A stretch of DNA of 64,000 nt from assembly GCA_963777435.1 (NCBI GenBank), contig CAVZQT010000002.1, forward strand, positions 310,001 through 374,000. The letters are read 5' to 3'. The notes under the pieces are model-generated. The model was not told the DNA's origin and did no database searches. It was given only the letters and a program-made list of their open reading frames with translations. Positions 46,098-54,347 of the stretch are shown here, piece after piece (positions within the stretch are counted from its first letter, which is position 1; each line of letters begins with the position of its first letter). The position numbers were made by a program, and so were the translations under genes. The stretch comes from AP-15 sp963777435 (GTDB lineage: Bacteria > Pseudomonadota > Alphaproteobacteria > ATCC43930 > CGMCC-115725).

Positions 46098-46112
46098 GGG
46101 GCGGTCTCGAAA
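46098..46112 (+). repeat. 15-base copy of tRNA-Ser anticodon region
   Basis: GGGGCGGTCTCGAAA is identical to the anticodon stem-loop of the tRNA-Ser(CGA) gene, which lies on the minus strand at 61219-61233. The two copies are therefore inverted relative to each other. Anticodon loops are common cores for tyrosine integrases. Tandem GGGTCCA motifs lie 121 bases to its right, mirroring a similar pair beside the tRNA. Confidence 0.55.
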
Positions 46113-46232
46113 TTCTCTATCGGCCATCCCGCCTGGTGTCGCCGGCTCCAGAAAAGGTCTGTTTGGTAAGGGTTTGCGGGTCGCACCGTCCGCTTTCGTG
46201 CTAGATAGGACGCCTTGATCCTAAAGGCGTTT

Positions 46233-46251
46233 GGGTCCAAAAATGGGTCCA
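46233..46251 (+). repeat. Tandem GGGTCCA motif (left copy)
   Basis: GGGTCCA occurs at 46233-46239 and 46245-46251, 12 bases apart, within the sequence TTTGGGTCCAA. A closely similar pair, on the minus strand, lies at 61323-61340 between the tRNA and the second integrase. Probable integrase arm sites of the second element's family. Confidence 0.45.
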
Positions 46252-46378
46252 GCCCCAGCGCCTCCGGGACCCCGCGGCCGAAATTCCTCGGTTAGCGCCT
46301 CGCTGTAATCGGCGAGACACCTTCCGAGGATTAAGCGCTGAGAGCTTCCGCGCTATCGTATTCCGGTGCGGACTGGGG

Positions 46379-48018
46379 GTGCTTGGATTGACGGAACTGC
46401 CGAGCGCGGCTAGGGCGATACTGACATGGTTGACCGGCGGATCGGCGTCGGCAGCTCTCGTCTCGGTCGTCGCGGCAATTTCCATGCTCGTTTTGGGCCT
46501 GATCTTTCGGCGCTATGTCGGAATTCTAGGCGCCGATCGCCGGCGGCCAGCCGAACGGTCCGGCTACGATGCTCTGAGGAACAGTCTCTCGGAGAGCAAC
46601 CGAATTCCGCACATTTATAGGCGGTCGCTGAAGCTCATGCTTGATCAGATGGACCGTTTCTTTGGCGATGCAGGCATGTGGCAGCATAGCCTTTTCCCGC
46701 ACGCGTTCGGACTTAGGCAGCCGGCACCGTTGTGGACCGCGCTTTCGTTCGATCGTTGCCTGCTCATCGCGTTTATCTACCCCTTCATCGTGATCTACTT
46801 AATATGGTCCATTTCGGGACATGTCGGTCCAGCGGAAATGGCGCTGCGTCTCAGAGCCAATCTCTCTGGCTGGGAACGGGGTCTCTTGTCGCTCTTATTA
46901 GCATTGGCCGGTCTTCTGATATCGCTCCTATACCAGGGGAAGAGAACTTTACCAAAGTTCGCTATATTTTCTATCATCTCGACTTCATTTACGATTTTAT
47001 ACATCTCTCTATCACAACCTTCTCTTATAATTACCCTGGCGGTGTCTATAGCTATAGCGTGGTGTTTTATTCTCCTAGTCATACTAGTGTGACTGCTGTC
47101 ACGAGTTATTGCTTGATTACCATTGCAGCAGGTACTATCAGATGGTTATTTATAGATGTCAATCATGTTACAAAGACCACGGTTTTAGTTGTTGTTATTG
47201 CCATTACTGGATCATGTTTCGTTTTACTGCAAACGGTCCTGCTTGCGAGGTATTCGTTTAAGAGAAATAACATGGGAGTATTCTTTATAATATTTGTGCC
47301 AATTGTTTTCACTGTTTGCATTGTAGCGCCTAGCTTTTTAGCAAGATCCAAGAATTGGACGAATGATGGACCTGTAATTTTGATTTTGGGGGTTCTGACC
47401 CTTGTAAATGCACCATTTGATTGGTTTGCCCTTGGCTTGACAAGGGCCCTCCTTCGTCGCGGATTAGAACTTGGAGGGATATGGCCGTATTTCCTGGCAT
47501 TGGCAGACGGCGTACTCGCAGCCTTGACGGTCGCGTTCCTAGTGATCGTAATGGTGGTAGCCGTTCAAGCGTTCGATACCTTAACTCAAGATGGAGGAGG
47601 AACATCGATCCTGCATATAGAAAAAATTATCGACGGCATAAAATTAAACCCGACTGCACCTGAATATTGGTGGATTTATTCGCTTCTGCTGTCAAGCATG
47701 CTCCCAAGCTTCATCAACCTAATCATCGGGGGGACATCGCTGCTCCGCGGGATACCTGGGCTTTCGTCGCTGCTGTTACGAAAGATCCCCGCCCGAGGCA
47801 ACGTCATCGAATGGGATCGGGCATGGATCGCCACTGTTCTAACAGGCCAGGTAGCTGCAGGGGCGGTTTTGGGTATATCGGCGCAGGTCCTCTTGGCTTT
47901 GGGCCTCATCGGCCATGTCATGCCGTTTTTCGGCTTGGAGTTGCTGGACATGGCTCGTAACGTCGCGGCCTTGAACCTACCTGAGCAGGTATTCCAGCTA
48001 CTCGCTGAGCTTTTTTAG
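46379..48018 (+). pseudogene. AT-rich multi-spanning membrane protein, split by a frameshift
   Basis: The first frame (GTG at 46379 to 47092) encodes hydrophobic helices from residue 20 on, including 'LIAFIYPFIVIYLIWSISGHVGP', and stops after 'CFILLVILV'. A second frame picks up at about 47085 with 'TAVTSYCLITIAAGTIRWLFID' and carries about eight more helices to 48018. The joined protein would have about 545 residues. Base composition from about 46960 to 47420 is strikingly AT-rich for this genome, as in recently acquired cargo. No family is recognised. It stands upstream of the Abi-alpha gene. Confidence 0.6.
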
Positions 48019-48187
48019 CGTCTCGCTCGTTCTTCTAGGCCGCGATCGGAGGTCGGCGGAAAATTCGGCGTCGGGCGGTGGGGGCGAAAGGCGATTTTGA
48101 TCTCGCTCGCGTCGAAGGAAAGGCGGACACGGCCACACTTGGGCGGCAATATGGTGGCGGGAGCGGCGCGATCCTACATTCCCTCGA

Positions 48188-48415
48188 ATGACCCTGGACC
48201 TTACCGATGACGAGGCCCGCGCCCTCGCCAAGCACTTGCGGCAGGCTCTCGACGAAACGCGCTTCCCGCTCGCGCCACGGCTCGATCCGCTGAAGGCGAT
48301 CTTGGCGAAGCTTGAACCGCCCGCGCCGCGGCCGGAACCGTTGCTGCTGAAGCCGGCATGGGTCCGAGCGTCGGTCGGGGGCGCGGGAGATGGAGACGGT
48401 AACGACAGCGAGTAA
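48188..48415 (+). CDS. Small conserved hypothetical protein
   Basis: The 75-residue product begins 'TLDLTDDEARALAKHLRQALDE' and continues 'RFPLAPRLDPLKAILAKLEPPAPRPEPL'. I recall this opening from many short hypothetical proteins scattered through rhizobial genomes and islands. The N-terminal half looks like one or two helices, the rest is proline-rich. No function is known. Confidence 0.6.
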   Translation: MTLDLTDDEARALAKHLRQALDETRFPLAPRLDPLKAILAKLEPPAPRPEPLLLKPAWVRASVGGAGDGDGNDSE

Positions 48416-48478
48416 GTTCTTGACCCGTTCTAAGTCGGCGGTCATATCCCTGTGAGACCAATTTCGGGGGCATTATTC

Positions 48479-49165
48479 ATGGACCCGGTGACAACGCAGG
48501 CGACAGCGAAGGCGGTTGAAGAGACGGCTAAGGCGAGTGGAAAAGCGCTCGATATCGTCCATGACACGGGCGGCTACCTCAGTCAGGTGTTTGGCGACCT
48601 GCCCGCCAACGCTGTCGGCATCCTTGGTGCGGATTGGTTACGCGAGCGGCGCTTTCGGAACCTTGATGGATTGCGCCGTCGGACGGCAGAAATTCTGCGC
48701 GAGAGAGACGTGGGGCATCCAATCGAACTGAGCCCAAATCAGGCCACTGAACTGTTAATGCCTGCACAAGAGGAGAGCCGGGCAGAATTGGCAGAACTGT
48801 GGGCTCGATTGCTGGCGAACGCTATGGACCCCAGCTTGAATAATGTACGGCACTCATTCATTGAAGCAGTTAAACTAATGGACCCATTGGATGCTACCCT
48901 TCTGAAATTCCTTTATGACCAGGAGATTTCAGCCATTAGAAATAGATCTACACAGGACAAGGGGGTGCAAGATGTGCAGTACATATCTACTACCTTGAGC
49001 CACCGTTCTGATGAAATAATTGTCTCTTTAAGGCATTTAGAAACACTTACTTTCTTTGAAAAGCTTGGTGATCCTGCTTACCGTCACGATTTCTTCGTTA
49101 ATGCGACTTATCGGGAGTTCATGCGTGCTTGTTATCCAGAACTCCGGATTGATGCCAAAGCGTAG
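48479..49165 (+). CDS. Abi-alpha (DUF4393)-like protein
   Basis: The ATG at 48479 gives 228 residues; a GTG nine codons earlier is less likely. The central sequence 'GADWLRERRFRNLDGLRRRTAEILRERDV' and 'QEESRAELAELWARLLANAMDP' match the DUF4393/Abi-alpha family, which has been linked to abortive phage infection in Gram-positive bacteria. An N-terminal helix (residues 5-30) rich in Ala/Thr/Lys precedes it. The last third is AT-rich DNA. It lies between the split membrane protein and the SRAP gene in the integrative element. Defence function is inferred from family and location only. Confidence 0.65.
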   Translation: MDPVTTQATAKAVEETAKASGKALDIVHDTGGYLSQVFGDLPANAVGILGADWLRERRFRNLDGLRRRTAEILRERDVGHPIELSPNQATELLMPAQEESRAELAELWARLLANAMDPSLNNVRHSFIEAVKLMDPLDATLLKFLYDQEISAIRNRSTQDKGVQDVQYISTTLSHRSDEIIVSLRHLETLTFFEKLGDPAYRHDFFVNATYREFMRACYPELRIDAKA

Positions 49166-49220
49166 CGGCCCGCCCATGACGCTAGGCAACGCGGCGCGAG
49201 CCCGCGTGCGGCTTACCGGA
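49153..49220 (+). pseudogene. Remnant of small rhizobial gene, copy 1
   Basis: Overlapping the end of the Abi-alpha gene in another frame is 'KRSGPPMTLGNAARARVRL', the recognisable start of a short zinc-ribbon protein common in rhizobia. The usual following cysteines are absent. A second, longer remnant with the same start lies at 50420-50554. Two partial copies within 1.3 kb suggest past recombination. Confidence 0.4.
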
Positions 49221-49791
49221 CTTGCTCGACCGCGAGTGATCCGGCAGGCAGCGGTCGAAGCAACTCCGGTTCCGGGCGGGTAAGGTCGAGCCAAGCGAGC
49301 CAGTCCGAGCGGTCAAGCACAACCATCTGCCGATTATGGATCGGTGCTACGTCGGGTCCGGGTTCGGTTGTCAGAAGCGTGAATGCCTCGCCTTCCCCGT
49401 TGGGCATCGGGCGCCAGAGGCCCGCGAAGAAGAACCAATCCTCGCCAGTCTTGGTGAATTTCCACTTCGACTTGGGCGATTTCGTACCGGTGAACTCAAA
49501 GAAGTGTGAGGCCGGGATCAAGCAGCGCCCCACGGGAAACCGCCGACCTTCGGAACGAAAATTGATAACCGGTGCTCCCTTCGGCCGTCTGGGTGGGAAG
49601 CCCCAGCGAAGCTGAACGAGTTCGACCCCATCCTCGCGCCGCCGAATGACGGGGGCGATCTCAGTCGGCCAGATGTCGTCGCGGGGTTTGAGGTTCGGGG
49701 CCGCCGTCGGCCAGCGCAGCGGTGCGCGGATTTGGCTGAACGCCTGCAAGTAGGCGTCGTAAGGCACGCGATTGCCGAAATCGTTGCACAT
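49213..49791 (-). CDS. SOS response-associated peptidase (SRAP/YedK/HMCES)
   Basis: The start at 49791 places Cys2 at the N-terminus ('MCNDFGNRVPYDAYLQ'), which is essential in this family, and gives 192 residues. The longer frame from 49902 would bury it. Other conserved parts are 'WGFPPRRPKGAPVINFRSEGRRF' with the active Asn and Glu, and the histidine in 'IPASHFFEF'. SRAP proteins bind abasic sites in single-stranded DNA through Cys2 and protect them. They are often found on mobile elements, where copies may serve phage or host. Confidence 0.9.
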   Translation of the reverse strand: MCNDFGNRVPYDAYLQAFSQIRAPLRWPTAAPNLKPRDDIWPTEIAPVIRRREDGVELVQLRWGFPPRRPKGAPVINFRSEGRRFPVGRCLIPASHFFEFTGTKSPKSKWKFTKTGEDWFFFAGLWRPMPNGEGEAFTLLTTEPGPDVAPIHNRQMVVLDRSDWLAWLDLTRPEPELLRPLPAGSLAVEQVR

Positions 49792-49894
49792 GGCCGGGCA
49801 TATGGCATTGCCACCACGCGCGCCCAAGCCGCCTTGACGGCGCTCGCCTGCCGGAATTTCATGGAGAACGAACAGCGAACTCTCAGGATCACCG

Positions 49895-50128
49895 ATGCCC
49901 ACGATGCCGCCGCGCTACTCGTTTCGCCTGGAGGATTTGCGGGCATGGCACCTGATCGAAGCAACATGCCCTGTCTGCCGCCATCGGGCAATAATCGACC
50001 ACAAGAGGCTCAGCTACGGCCGTCCGAACTACACCCGGCTGATCGATCTTGAAGAGAAGCTACGGTGCCGGCGGTGCGGCCATCGCGGCGGGCATACGCT
50101 GACCGTGACGTTGCGCCCGCGAGATTGA
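49895..50128 (+). CDS. Small zinc-ribbon protein
   Basis: The 77-residue protein contains two CxxC pairs, 'TCPVCRH' and 'RCRRCGHRG', separated by about 30 residues, so it should bind one zinc ion. Sequence 'SFRLEDLRAWHLIEATC' and 'PNYTRLIDLEEKLRC' resemble small conserved proteins I recall from rhizobia. It diverges from the SRAP gene. It may bind nucleic acid or protein, but no function is known. Confidence 0.6.
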   Translation: MPTMPPRYSFRLEDLRAWHLIEATCPVCRHRAIIDHKRLSYGRPNYTRLIDLEEKLRCRRCGHRGGHTLTVTLRPRD

Positions 50129-50198
50129 GCCGGCGAGGGCGGGAGCCGCTGGGCCGATATCGTCGTTGACGACCACAGCGATAATGGCGGAGCGCAGA

Positions 50199-50423
50199 AT
50201 GACCGACGATATCGAGGACCGGCCCAACATGAACACCGGCGAGCCGTGGGGCGAGATGGGGATTTTCGACCTCGCTAACTGCGTCCGCTTGAATTACTCG
50301 GTGGAGCAAATGGCGAATTTCCTCTGCCGATCCCGCCGCGAAGTGCGGGAGAAACTTGGCGAGCTGGAGCGCTCCGGTGAGCTGCGCAGGCTCGTCGCGA
50401 AAGCTGAGGCGGGCGCGAGGTGA
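50199..50423 (+). CDS. Small helical protein, possible HTH
   Basis: The ATG at 50199 is preferred because GGAG lies seven bases upstream; other in-frame starts exist at 50166 and 50184. The 74-residue product has 'FDLANCVRLNYSVEQMANFLCRSRREVREKLGEL', which looks like a helix-turn-helix. It overlaps the small remnant gene by GTGA, so both were once one unit. The family occurs as a short hypothetical in rhizobial islands. Confidence 0.5.
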   Translation: MTDDIEDRPNMNTGEPWGEMGIFDLANCVRLNYSVEQMANFLCRSRREVREKLGELERSGELRRLVAKAEAGAR

Positions 50424-50554
50424 ACAGGTACAGCGGCCCGCCGATGACGTTGGGTAACGCCGCTGCGGCCCGCGTGGGTTCCTGGTCGGCTGTCTCGATG
50501 CAGCATCAGGTCGAGCCTGACCCGATTGGCACGTCGTATGGCGCCCTGGTGTGA
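50420..50554 (+). pseudogene. Remnant of small rhizobial zinc-ribbon gene, copy 2
   Basis: The 44-codon frame overlaps the preceding stop by GTGA. It begins 'NRYSGPPMTLGNAAAARV', then loses the usual CxxC region to 'GSWSAVSMQ', and regains 'HQVEPDPIGTSYG' from the intact family. It therefore looks like the intact gene after two indels. The closing cysteine-rich half is missing. Confidence 0.45.
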
Positions 50555-50608
50555 TATGGTCCGTAACGGTAAACCTTCGGACACGATATCGGCGAACTGA
50601 CCGGCAGC

Positions 50609-51409
50609 ATGTGGCGAGCTTATCTAGATGACAGCGGCAAAGGGGGCCCAATCTTCGTGATTGGCGGCTTTGTGCTGGCGGCCGCTAACTCGGCCCGCTT
50701 CGGAGAAGAGTGGAACGAGGGTTTACAGCTTCATCCCCGCCTAGCTTACTTCAAAATGAGAGAGGCAGCCGCTCTAGAAGGAGAATTTGGACGCTTCAGC
50801 GAAGAAGAACGCGATGAGCGCATCAATTTGTTGCTGAAAGTTGTTAGAAAATATGCCGCCTTCACGGTAGGTTGCGTCGTTCCGTTGCAGGTGTTTCGCC
50901 GTGTTTTTCACGGGATCGCAGAGACCCTCGACGCGCCCACGTACCACGCCTCTATGTTCGCTATGCTGACCGCAGAATACATGCGCCAGGGTATGATTTT
51001 GGGACCTGTAGATTTTATCTTCGACGAGCAGGACCAAACTACGTTCGACGAGATTTGCCGCATGTGGGGACTTTGGAAGATGGCCCATCCTTTAGGGCGG
51101 CAAATGGGTCAACGGCCCATTATGGAAGATGACCGGGATGTCTTGCCGTTGCAAGCTGCGGACCTCGTAGCTTGGCTTATCCGTAGAAATCGCGAAGAAG
51201 AAGATGATCGTATCCCTGTAAAGCGTCGGCTTAGCAGGCAGCTTTTCCCGTCTGGTCTTGGAGTACGGTCCTCAGTGTTTACCTGGGATCAGGGTAAGTT
51301 GGAATTTTTATTACGAGCAATGAAAGGATCTATAGGCGGTAAAACTTTTGTATATGAAATTGGAAAAAAGAGAAGCAAGAGATTATCTGATAATATCAAG
51401 GGTGTCTAG
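50609..51409 (+). CDS. DUF3800 domain protein
   Basis: The 266-residue product begins 'WRAYLDDSGKGGPIFVIGGFVL', with the paired aspartates of DUF3800 (YLDDSG), and has 'FIFDEQDQTTFDEICRMW' and the closing 'DVLPLQAADLVAWLIRR'. The set of acidic residues in an RNase H-like order suggests a nuclease or related enzyme, as proposed for the family. DUF3800 proteins are frequent in phage-related and defence regions. The downstream part, from about 51290, is AT-rich. Activity is inferred. Confidence 0.75.
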   Translation: MWRAYLDDSGKGGPIFVIGGFVLAAANSARFGEEWNEGLQLHPRLAYFKMREAAALEGEFGRFSEEERDERINLLLKVVRKYAAFTVGCVVPLQVFRRVFHGIAETLDAPTYHASMFAMLTAEYMRQGMILGPVDFIFDEQDQTTFDEICRMWGLWKMAHPLGRQMGQRPIMEDDRDVLPLQAADLVAWLIRRNREEEDDRIPVKRRLSRQLFPSGLGVRSSVFTWDQGKLEFLLRAMKGSIGGKTFVYEIGKKRSKRLSDNIKGV

Positions 51410-51478
51410 CACCCCAAATCTGTTAATACTTCGGTTTGACGGCTGTGCCGTTTACCCAGCGCGCATTATCGGACCTAC

Positions 51479-52108
51479 TCACCGAGCCGCCCTGGCAAGC
51501 GTGGCGGCGATGTCGCGGAGCAACCCCGGCGGAGGCGCCGGCTCCGGTGGTGTTGTGGGCATCGCCGGCTCTTCACTCGCCTGTAAGGCCAGGAACGCCT
51601 CAGCCTCTGCGATTTCTCGCGGCGTCACCGCCCCGCGGGTCTTAGCCATCGCGTAGGCAGCCGGTGAGCCGGTGAAAGTCCCCCTCGGCGGGTCAACCTG
51701 AGTGCTCTGTTCCGGGACAACGCGCCCGTTCGCGTCAACGAGGCGGGTGTGGCGGACACCGATATGGTGCTCGATTACCCTCGGGGTTCCGGCCGCCACC
51801 GGCGTCGGAGCGGGTGCGAATTGGCCGTCCGGATCGACAGAGGCTAGGAACGCTTGCGCGTGTGTCGCGTCGGGATCTTCGCGTGAGGTAATCGCCTGGC
51901 CGAAGTGGCGCTGCAACGCTGCGAGCCGGTCCTTATGGTCGCGATCGGCGAAGGCGTAACCGGCAGCGCGGCCTTCGTCTGCAACCGCGCCAGCTCGTGT
52001 GTGCTGCTCCAAGTCGATTTGGAACTTGCGGCTGGCGCGAAACTTTTCGGTCGCGGTGGCGAGCACGTCGGCGTGAAGCTGGTCGGCGGCTAGGCGGGCG
52101 TCCTGCAA
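51479..52108 (-). CDS. Phage-like protein of unknown function
   Basis: The 209-residue frame uses a TTG at 52108 as its first start; the open frame extends about twelve codons further without a start codon, so the gene may be truncated. The N-terminal ~85 residues are helical ('DLEQHTRAGAVADEGRAAGYAFAD'). The C-terminal part is proline- and alanine-rich. It is last in a minus-strand row of small genes from 54347 that looks like a phage or satellite module. Confidence 0.45.
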   Translation of the reverse strand: MQDARLAADQLHADVLATATEKFRASRKFQIDLEQHTRAGAVADEGRAAGYAFADRDHKDRLAALQRHFGQAITSREDPDATHAQAFLASVDPDGQFAPAPTPVAAGTPRVIEHHIGVRHTRLVDANGRVVPEQSTQVDPPRGTFTGSPAAYAMAKTRGAVTPREIAEAEAFLALQASEEPAMPTTPPEPAPPPGLLRDIAATLARAAR

Positions 52109-52224
52109 TAACGCCTGGCTACACTTCCGGGCAGCTTGGTAGACCTAATTCCTGGTAGTCATTGTGTCTCACTTCAAAGGGTAGGGTATTCGCCACGGCG
52201 CGCTCTTCTATGGGCCGTGGGTGA

Positions 52225-52890
52225 TTAACGCGGCTTGTCGCGAATACCCGCTGCCGTGGCGAAACCGGGGTTAGGGCGCACCGATCCCTTCTTGGTGGCC
52301 GAATAGGACCCCATCGCCTGTCCTTGGGCCGCGAACGTCTCCAACAGCCGCCGGTCGCCGCGTACCAGTTTCAGCAATCGCTCGCGCTCCGAGGGGTTGT
52401 CTTTCGTGAAGATTTCGATGGCCGGCGTTGCATCGGCAAGCAACGCTTCGACGATCTGATTGCCGCTCGGGTAGGTTCCGGTCGCGGTGTCGTAGGCGCT
52501 GTACCGGAAACTGACCTGAGAGGTGTGGTCTTTGATCTCTTGCGCGACCGCGGCACACACCCGGCCGAACCGAGCGTCGTCAAGCTCGCCAAGGGCGTCG
52601 AACTGCCGGTGGTAGTGTTCGACCAGGGACGGCGGTATCACGTGGTCACCGGGGTCCCCCAATGGAAACCTACGAGCAAGCTCTTGTTGTGCGACCAGGT
52701 CGGCAGTCATCGGTGGCGGTGCTGGTGGCATCTCGTCAATCCGGCGCCCAAATTCCAGGTGGGCGTCAATCTCGGCCATTTTGGCAACCTGCTTTGAGCT
52801 GCCGACTGGTCCCCATAGAGACGTGCCGCTGGCGACCTGCTCGCGTAGGTTCATCAGCATCTTGGAGGCGTCTGGTTTTTGGTCGCTCAT
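52225..52890 (-). CDS. Unknown protein of phage-like module
   Basis: The ATG at 52890 overlaps the preceding stop as ATGA, giving 221 residues; a longer frame from 53040 is rejected. Sequence features include 'TADLVAQQELARRFPLGDPGDHVIPPSLVEHYHRQFDAL' and 'FRYSAYDTATGTYPSGNQIVEALLADATPAIEIF'. It looks like a soluble helical protein. No domain was recognised. Translational coupling ties it to the gene upstream. Confidence 0.55.
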   Translation of the reverse strand: MSDQKPDASKMLMNLREQVASGTSLWGPVGSSKQVAKMAEIDAHLEFGRRIDEMPPAPPPMTADLVAQQELARRFPLGDPGDHVIPPSLVEHYHRQFDALGELDDARFGRVCAAVAQEIKDHTSQVSFRYSAYDTATGTYPSGNQIVEALLADATPAIEIFTKDNPSERERLLKLVRGDRRLLETFAAQGQAMGSYSATKKGSVRPNPGFATAAGIRDKPR

Positions 52891-53111
52891 CGTCCGATGT
52901 GTCCTTGCTTGCTGTGGCCGTCCGGTTGTAGCTCGGGGTGCGCTAACGAAGAGCGAATGCTCTGGAACACCATCGGAGCAGGGTCGAGACGGGAAAAAGC
53001 TTCCGGCGGCGGGGCGTCGTCTGCCACCGGGCCGGTCCAATTGACAAGCTCAGCCGAGCGCCGAGAGATCTTGGGCGGCGGTGGCGGAACCCGGTTAAGC
53101 TTTCGTCGCAT
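52887..53111 (-). CDS. Short protein of phage-like module
   Basis: The ATG at 53111 shares its A with the preceding TGA, and the stop overlaps the next ATG (ATGA). These couplings are the main support for a 74-residue protein with the motif 'RVPPPPPKISRRSAELVNWTGP'. The polyproline stretch and lack of hydrophobic core suggest a disordered linker-like protein. No family is recognised. Confidence 0.5.
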   Translation of the reverse strand: MRRKLNRVPPPPPKISRRSAELVNWTGPVADDAPPPEAFSRLDPAPMVFQSIRSSLAHPELQPDGHSKQGHIGR

Positions 53112-53665
53112 CAGGCGCCCCCGACCGAGCGGTTGTGCTCGCGGGCGCGCTCGAACGAGGCGACGATCTCGGCGAGAACTTGCTCGGCATTGCTGTTGCC
53201 GCCACCGGCGGCCCGCCATTTGTCGTTGCGGGCAGCACAAGCTTCCGCAGCTTCACGTAGGGCAGTCTCCTTTTCGGCAGCCAGATCGGCGAGGCGCTGC
53301 TGTTCGGCTTGATAGGTTTCGAGATTGGCGCGGCGAACGGTGTTAGGGTAAGGCGATGTGACTAGCGAAGGGACCCGCTGGCCGTAAGGACCACCGGGCG
53401 ACATGACCCATTTTGAGACCCCGACGTCGACCAATTCCTCACCGGCAAGGCGTTCTAACTCGGCGGCGGTGGCTTCTTCGAACAGGCGCTGGGCTTCCTC
53501 AAACTCTGCCTGTTCGGCGGCCAGGCGGGCAGCCTCGATAGCGGCCGGATCGGGAGGGTTGTCGAGAAGCTCGATCTCGGCGGTGATCGCGGCAGCCTGC
53601 TCCTGGTAATCGAGGGAATGGTCGGAAGCGTTGTTTCGCCGCTCGATCAGTACGTCGAGTTTCAC
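53111..53665 (-). CDS. Coiled-coil protein of phage-like module
   Basis: The 184-residue product is rich in Ala, Glu and Arg, with long heptad-like stretches ('RLAAEQAEFEEAQRLFEEATAAELERLAGEEL' and 'QAEQQRLADLAAEKETALREAAEACAARN'). A non-helical segment, 'SKWVMSPGGPYGQRVPSLVTSPYPN', separates the two coils. It could be a structural or scaffolding protein. It overlaps the next short gene by one base. Confidence 0.55.
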   Translation of the reverse strand: MKLDVLIERRNNASDHSLDYQEQAAAITAEIELLDNPPDPAAIEAARLAAEQAEFEEAQRLFEEATAAELERLAGEELVDVGVSKWVMSPGGPYGQRVPSLVTSPYPNTVRRANLETYQAEQQRLADLAAEKETALREAAEACAARNDKWRAAGGGNSNAEQVLAEIVASFERAREHNRSVGGA

Positions 53666-53701
53666 TTTTTGGTTTCGCCATCGCCGTGCCAGATCAGCAA
53701 G

Positions 53702-54100
53702 TTAAGCTTCCTCTTCGGGGAGGTCGGCCTCCGCAGCCAGGAATTTCTCGACCTCGGCGTCGGCCTTCGCGGTGAGCTTGTCCCGCTCGCGGACCAGCCG
53801 GGCGCGGGCTGCGTCACGTTCGGCAGTGGCTTTGGCGACGCGCTCGGCTTCGGCCGCCTCTCGTTCCTGCCGCTCCGCAAGTTAAGCCGCCGCCGTAAGT
53901 TGCTGTAGGCGATCGGTCGCGTCGCGAAGGGAGGCGACGGCTTGGTCCGCGTCTCGGCGAGCGTCGGCATCGTCGGGGTTGCCATAAGCAGCGAGCCCGC
54001 TGCTGGCGACAGCATCGTGTAGGCCGGTTAGAGATTGCTCCAACTCGGCGGCTTGCTGCCGCAGATCGGCCGCGCGGATGGTCTCAGGCGTGGGCGGCAT
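53702..54100 (-). pseudogene. Coiled-coil protein with in-frame TAA
   Basis: From the ATG at 54100 the frame reads 'PPTPETIRAADLRQQAAELEQSLTGL' and ends in TAA at 53882-53884 after 72 residues. The same frame continues without a start codon for 59 more codons as a regular coiled coil ('ERQEREAAEAERVAKATAERDAARA') to a second TAA at 53702-53704. The continuity of the coil suggests that one gene of about 131 residues was cut by a nonsense change. If not, only the first 72 residues are made. Confidence 0.5.
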
Positions 54101-54347
54101 TGGCTTGCCTCTTTTGGTTATGCCGGGAGTAGGACGCCAGACGACCGGAATGCGCCGCCTCGGCGAAGGCAAGGTAAGCTTCGGTGACGGGGCGGCCTCG
54201 GAGCTTTGCAAGGTCGGCAGTCATGAAGCGCGGCTGAGCGCCGCCATGACGGGGTAGGTGTCCGGCCGCTACCAATTCGATTAGCCGGGTCTCGCTCACG
54301 CCAAGAATTCGGGCGGCGATGGGACGGGAGAAGAAGAGTGGGATCAT
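54084..54347 (-). CDS. AlpA/excisionase-like helix-turn-helix protein
   Basis: The ATG at 54347 gives 87 residues; a start at 54371 adds eight unlikely residues. 'IAARILGVSETRLIELVAAGHLPRHGGAQPRFMTADLAKLRG' is a MerR/excisionase-type winged HTH pattern. It heads the minus-strand module of small genes and overlaps the next start by 17 bases. It may regulate this operon or act with the integrase in excision. Confidence 0.6.
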   Translation of the reverse strand: MIPLFFSRPIAARILGVSETRLIELVAAGHLPRHGGAQPRFMTADLAKLRGRPVTEAYLAFAEAAHSGRLASYSRHNQKRQANAAHA

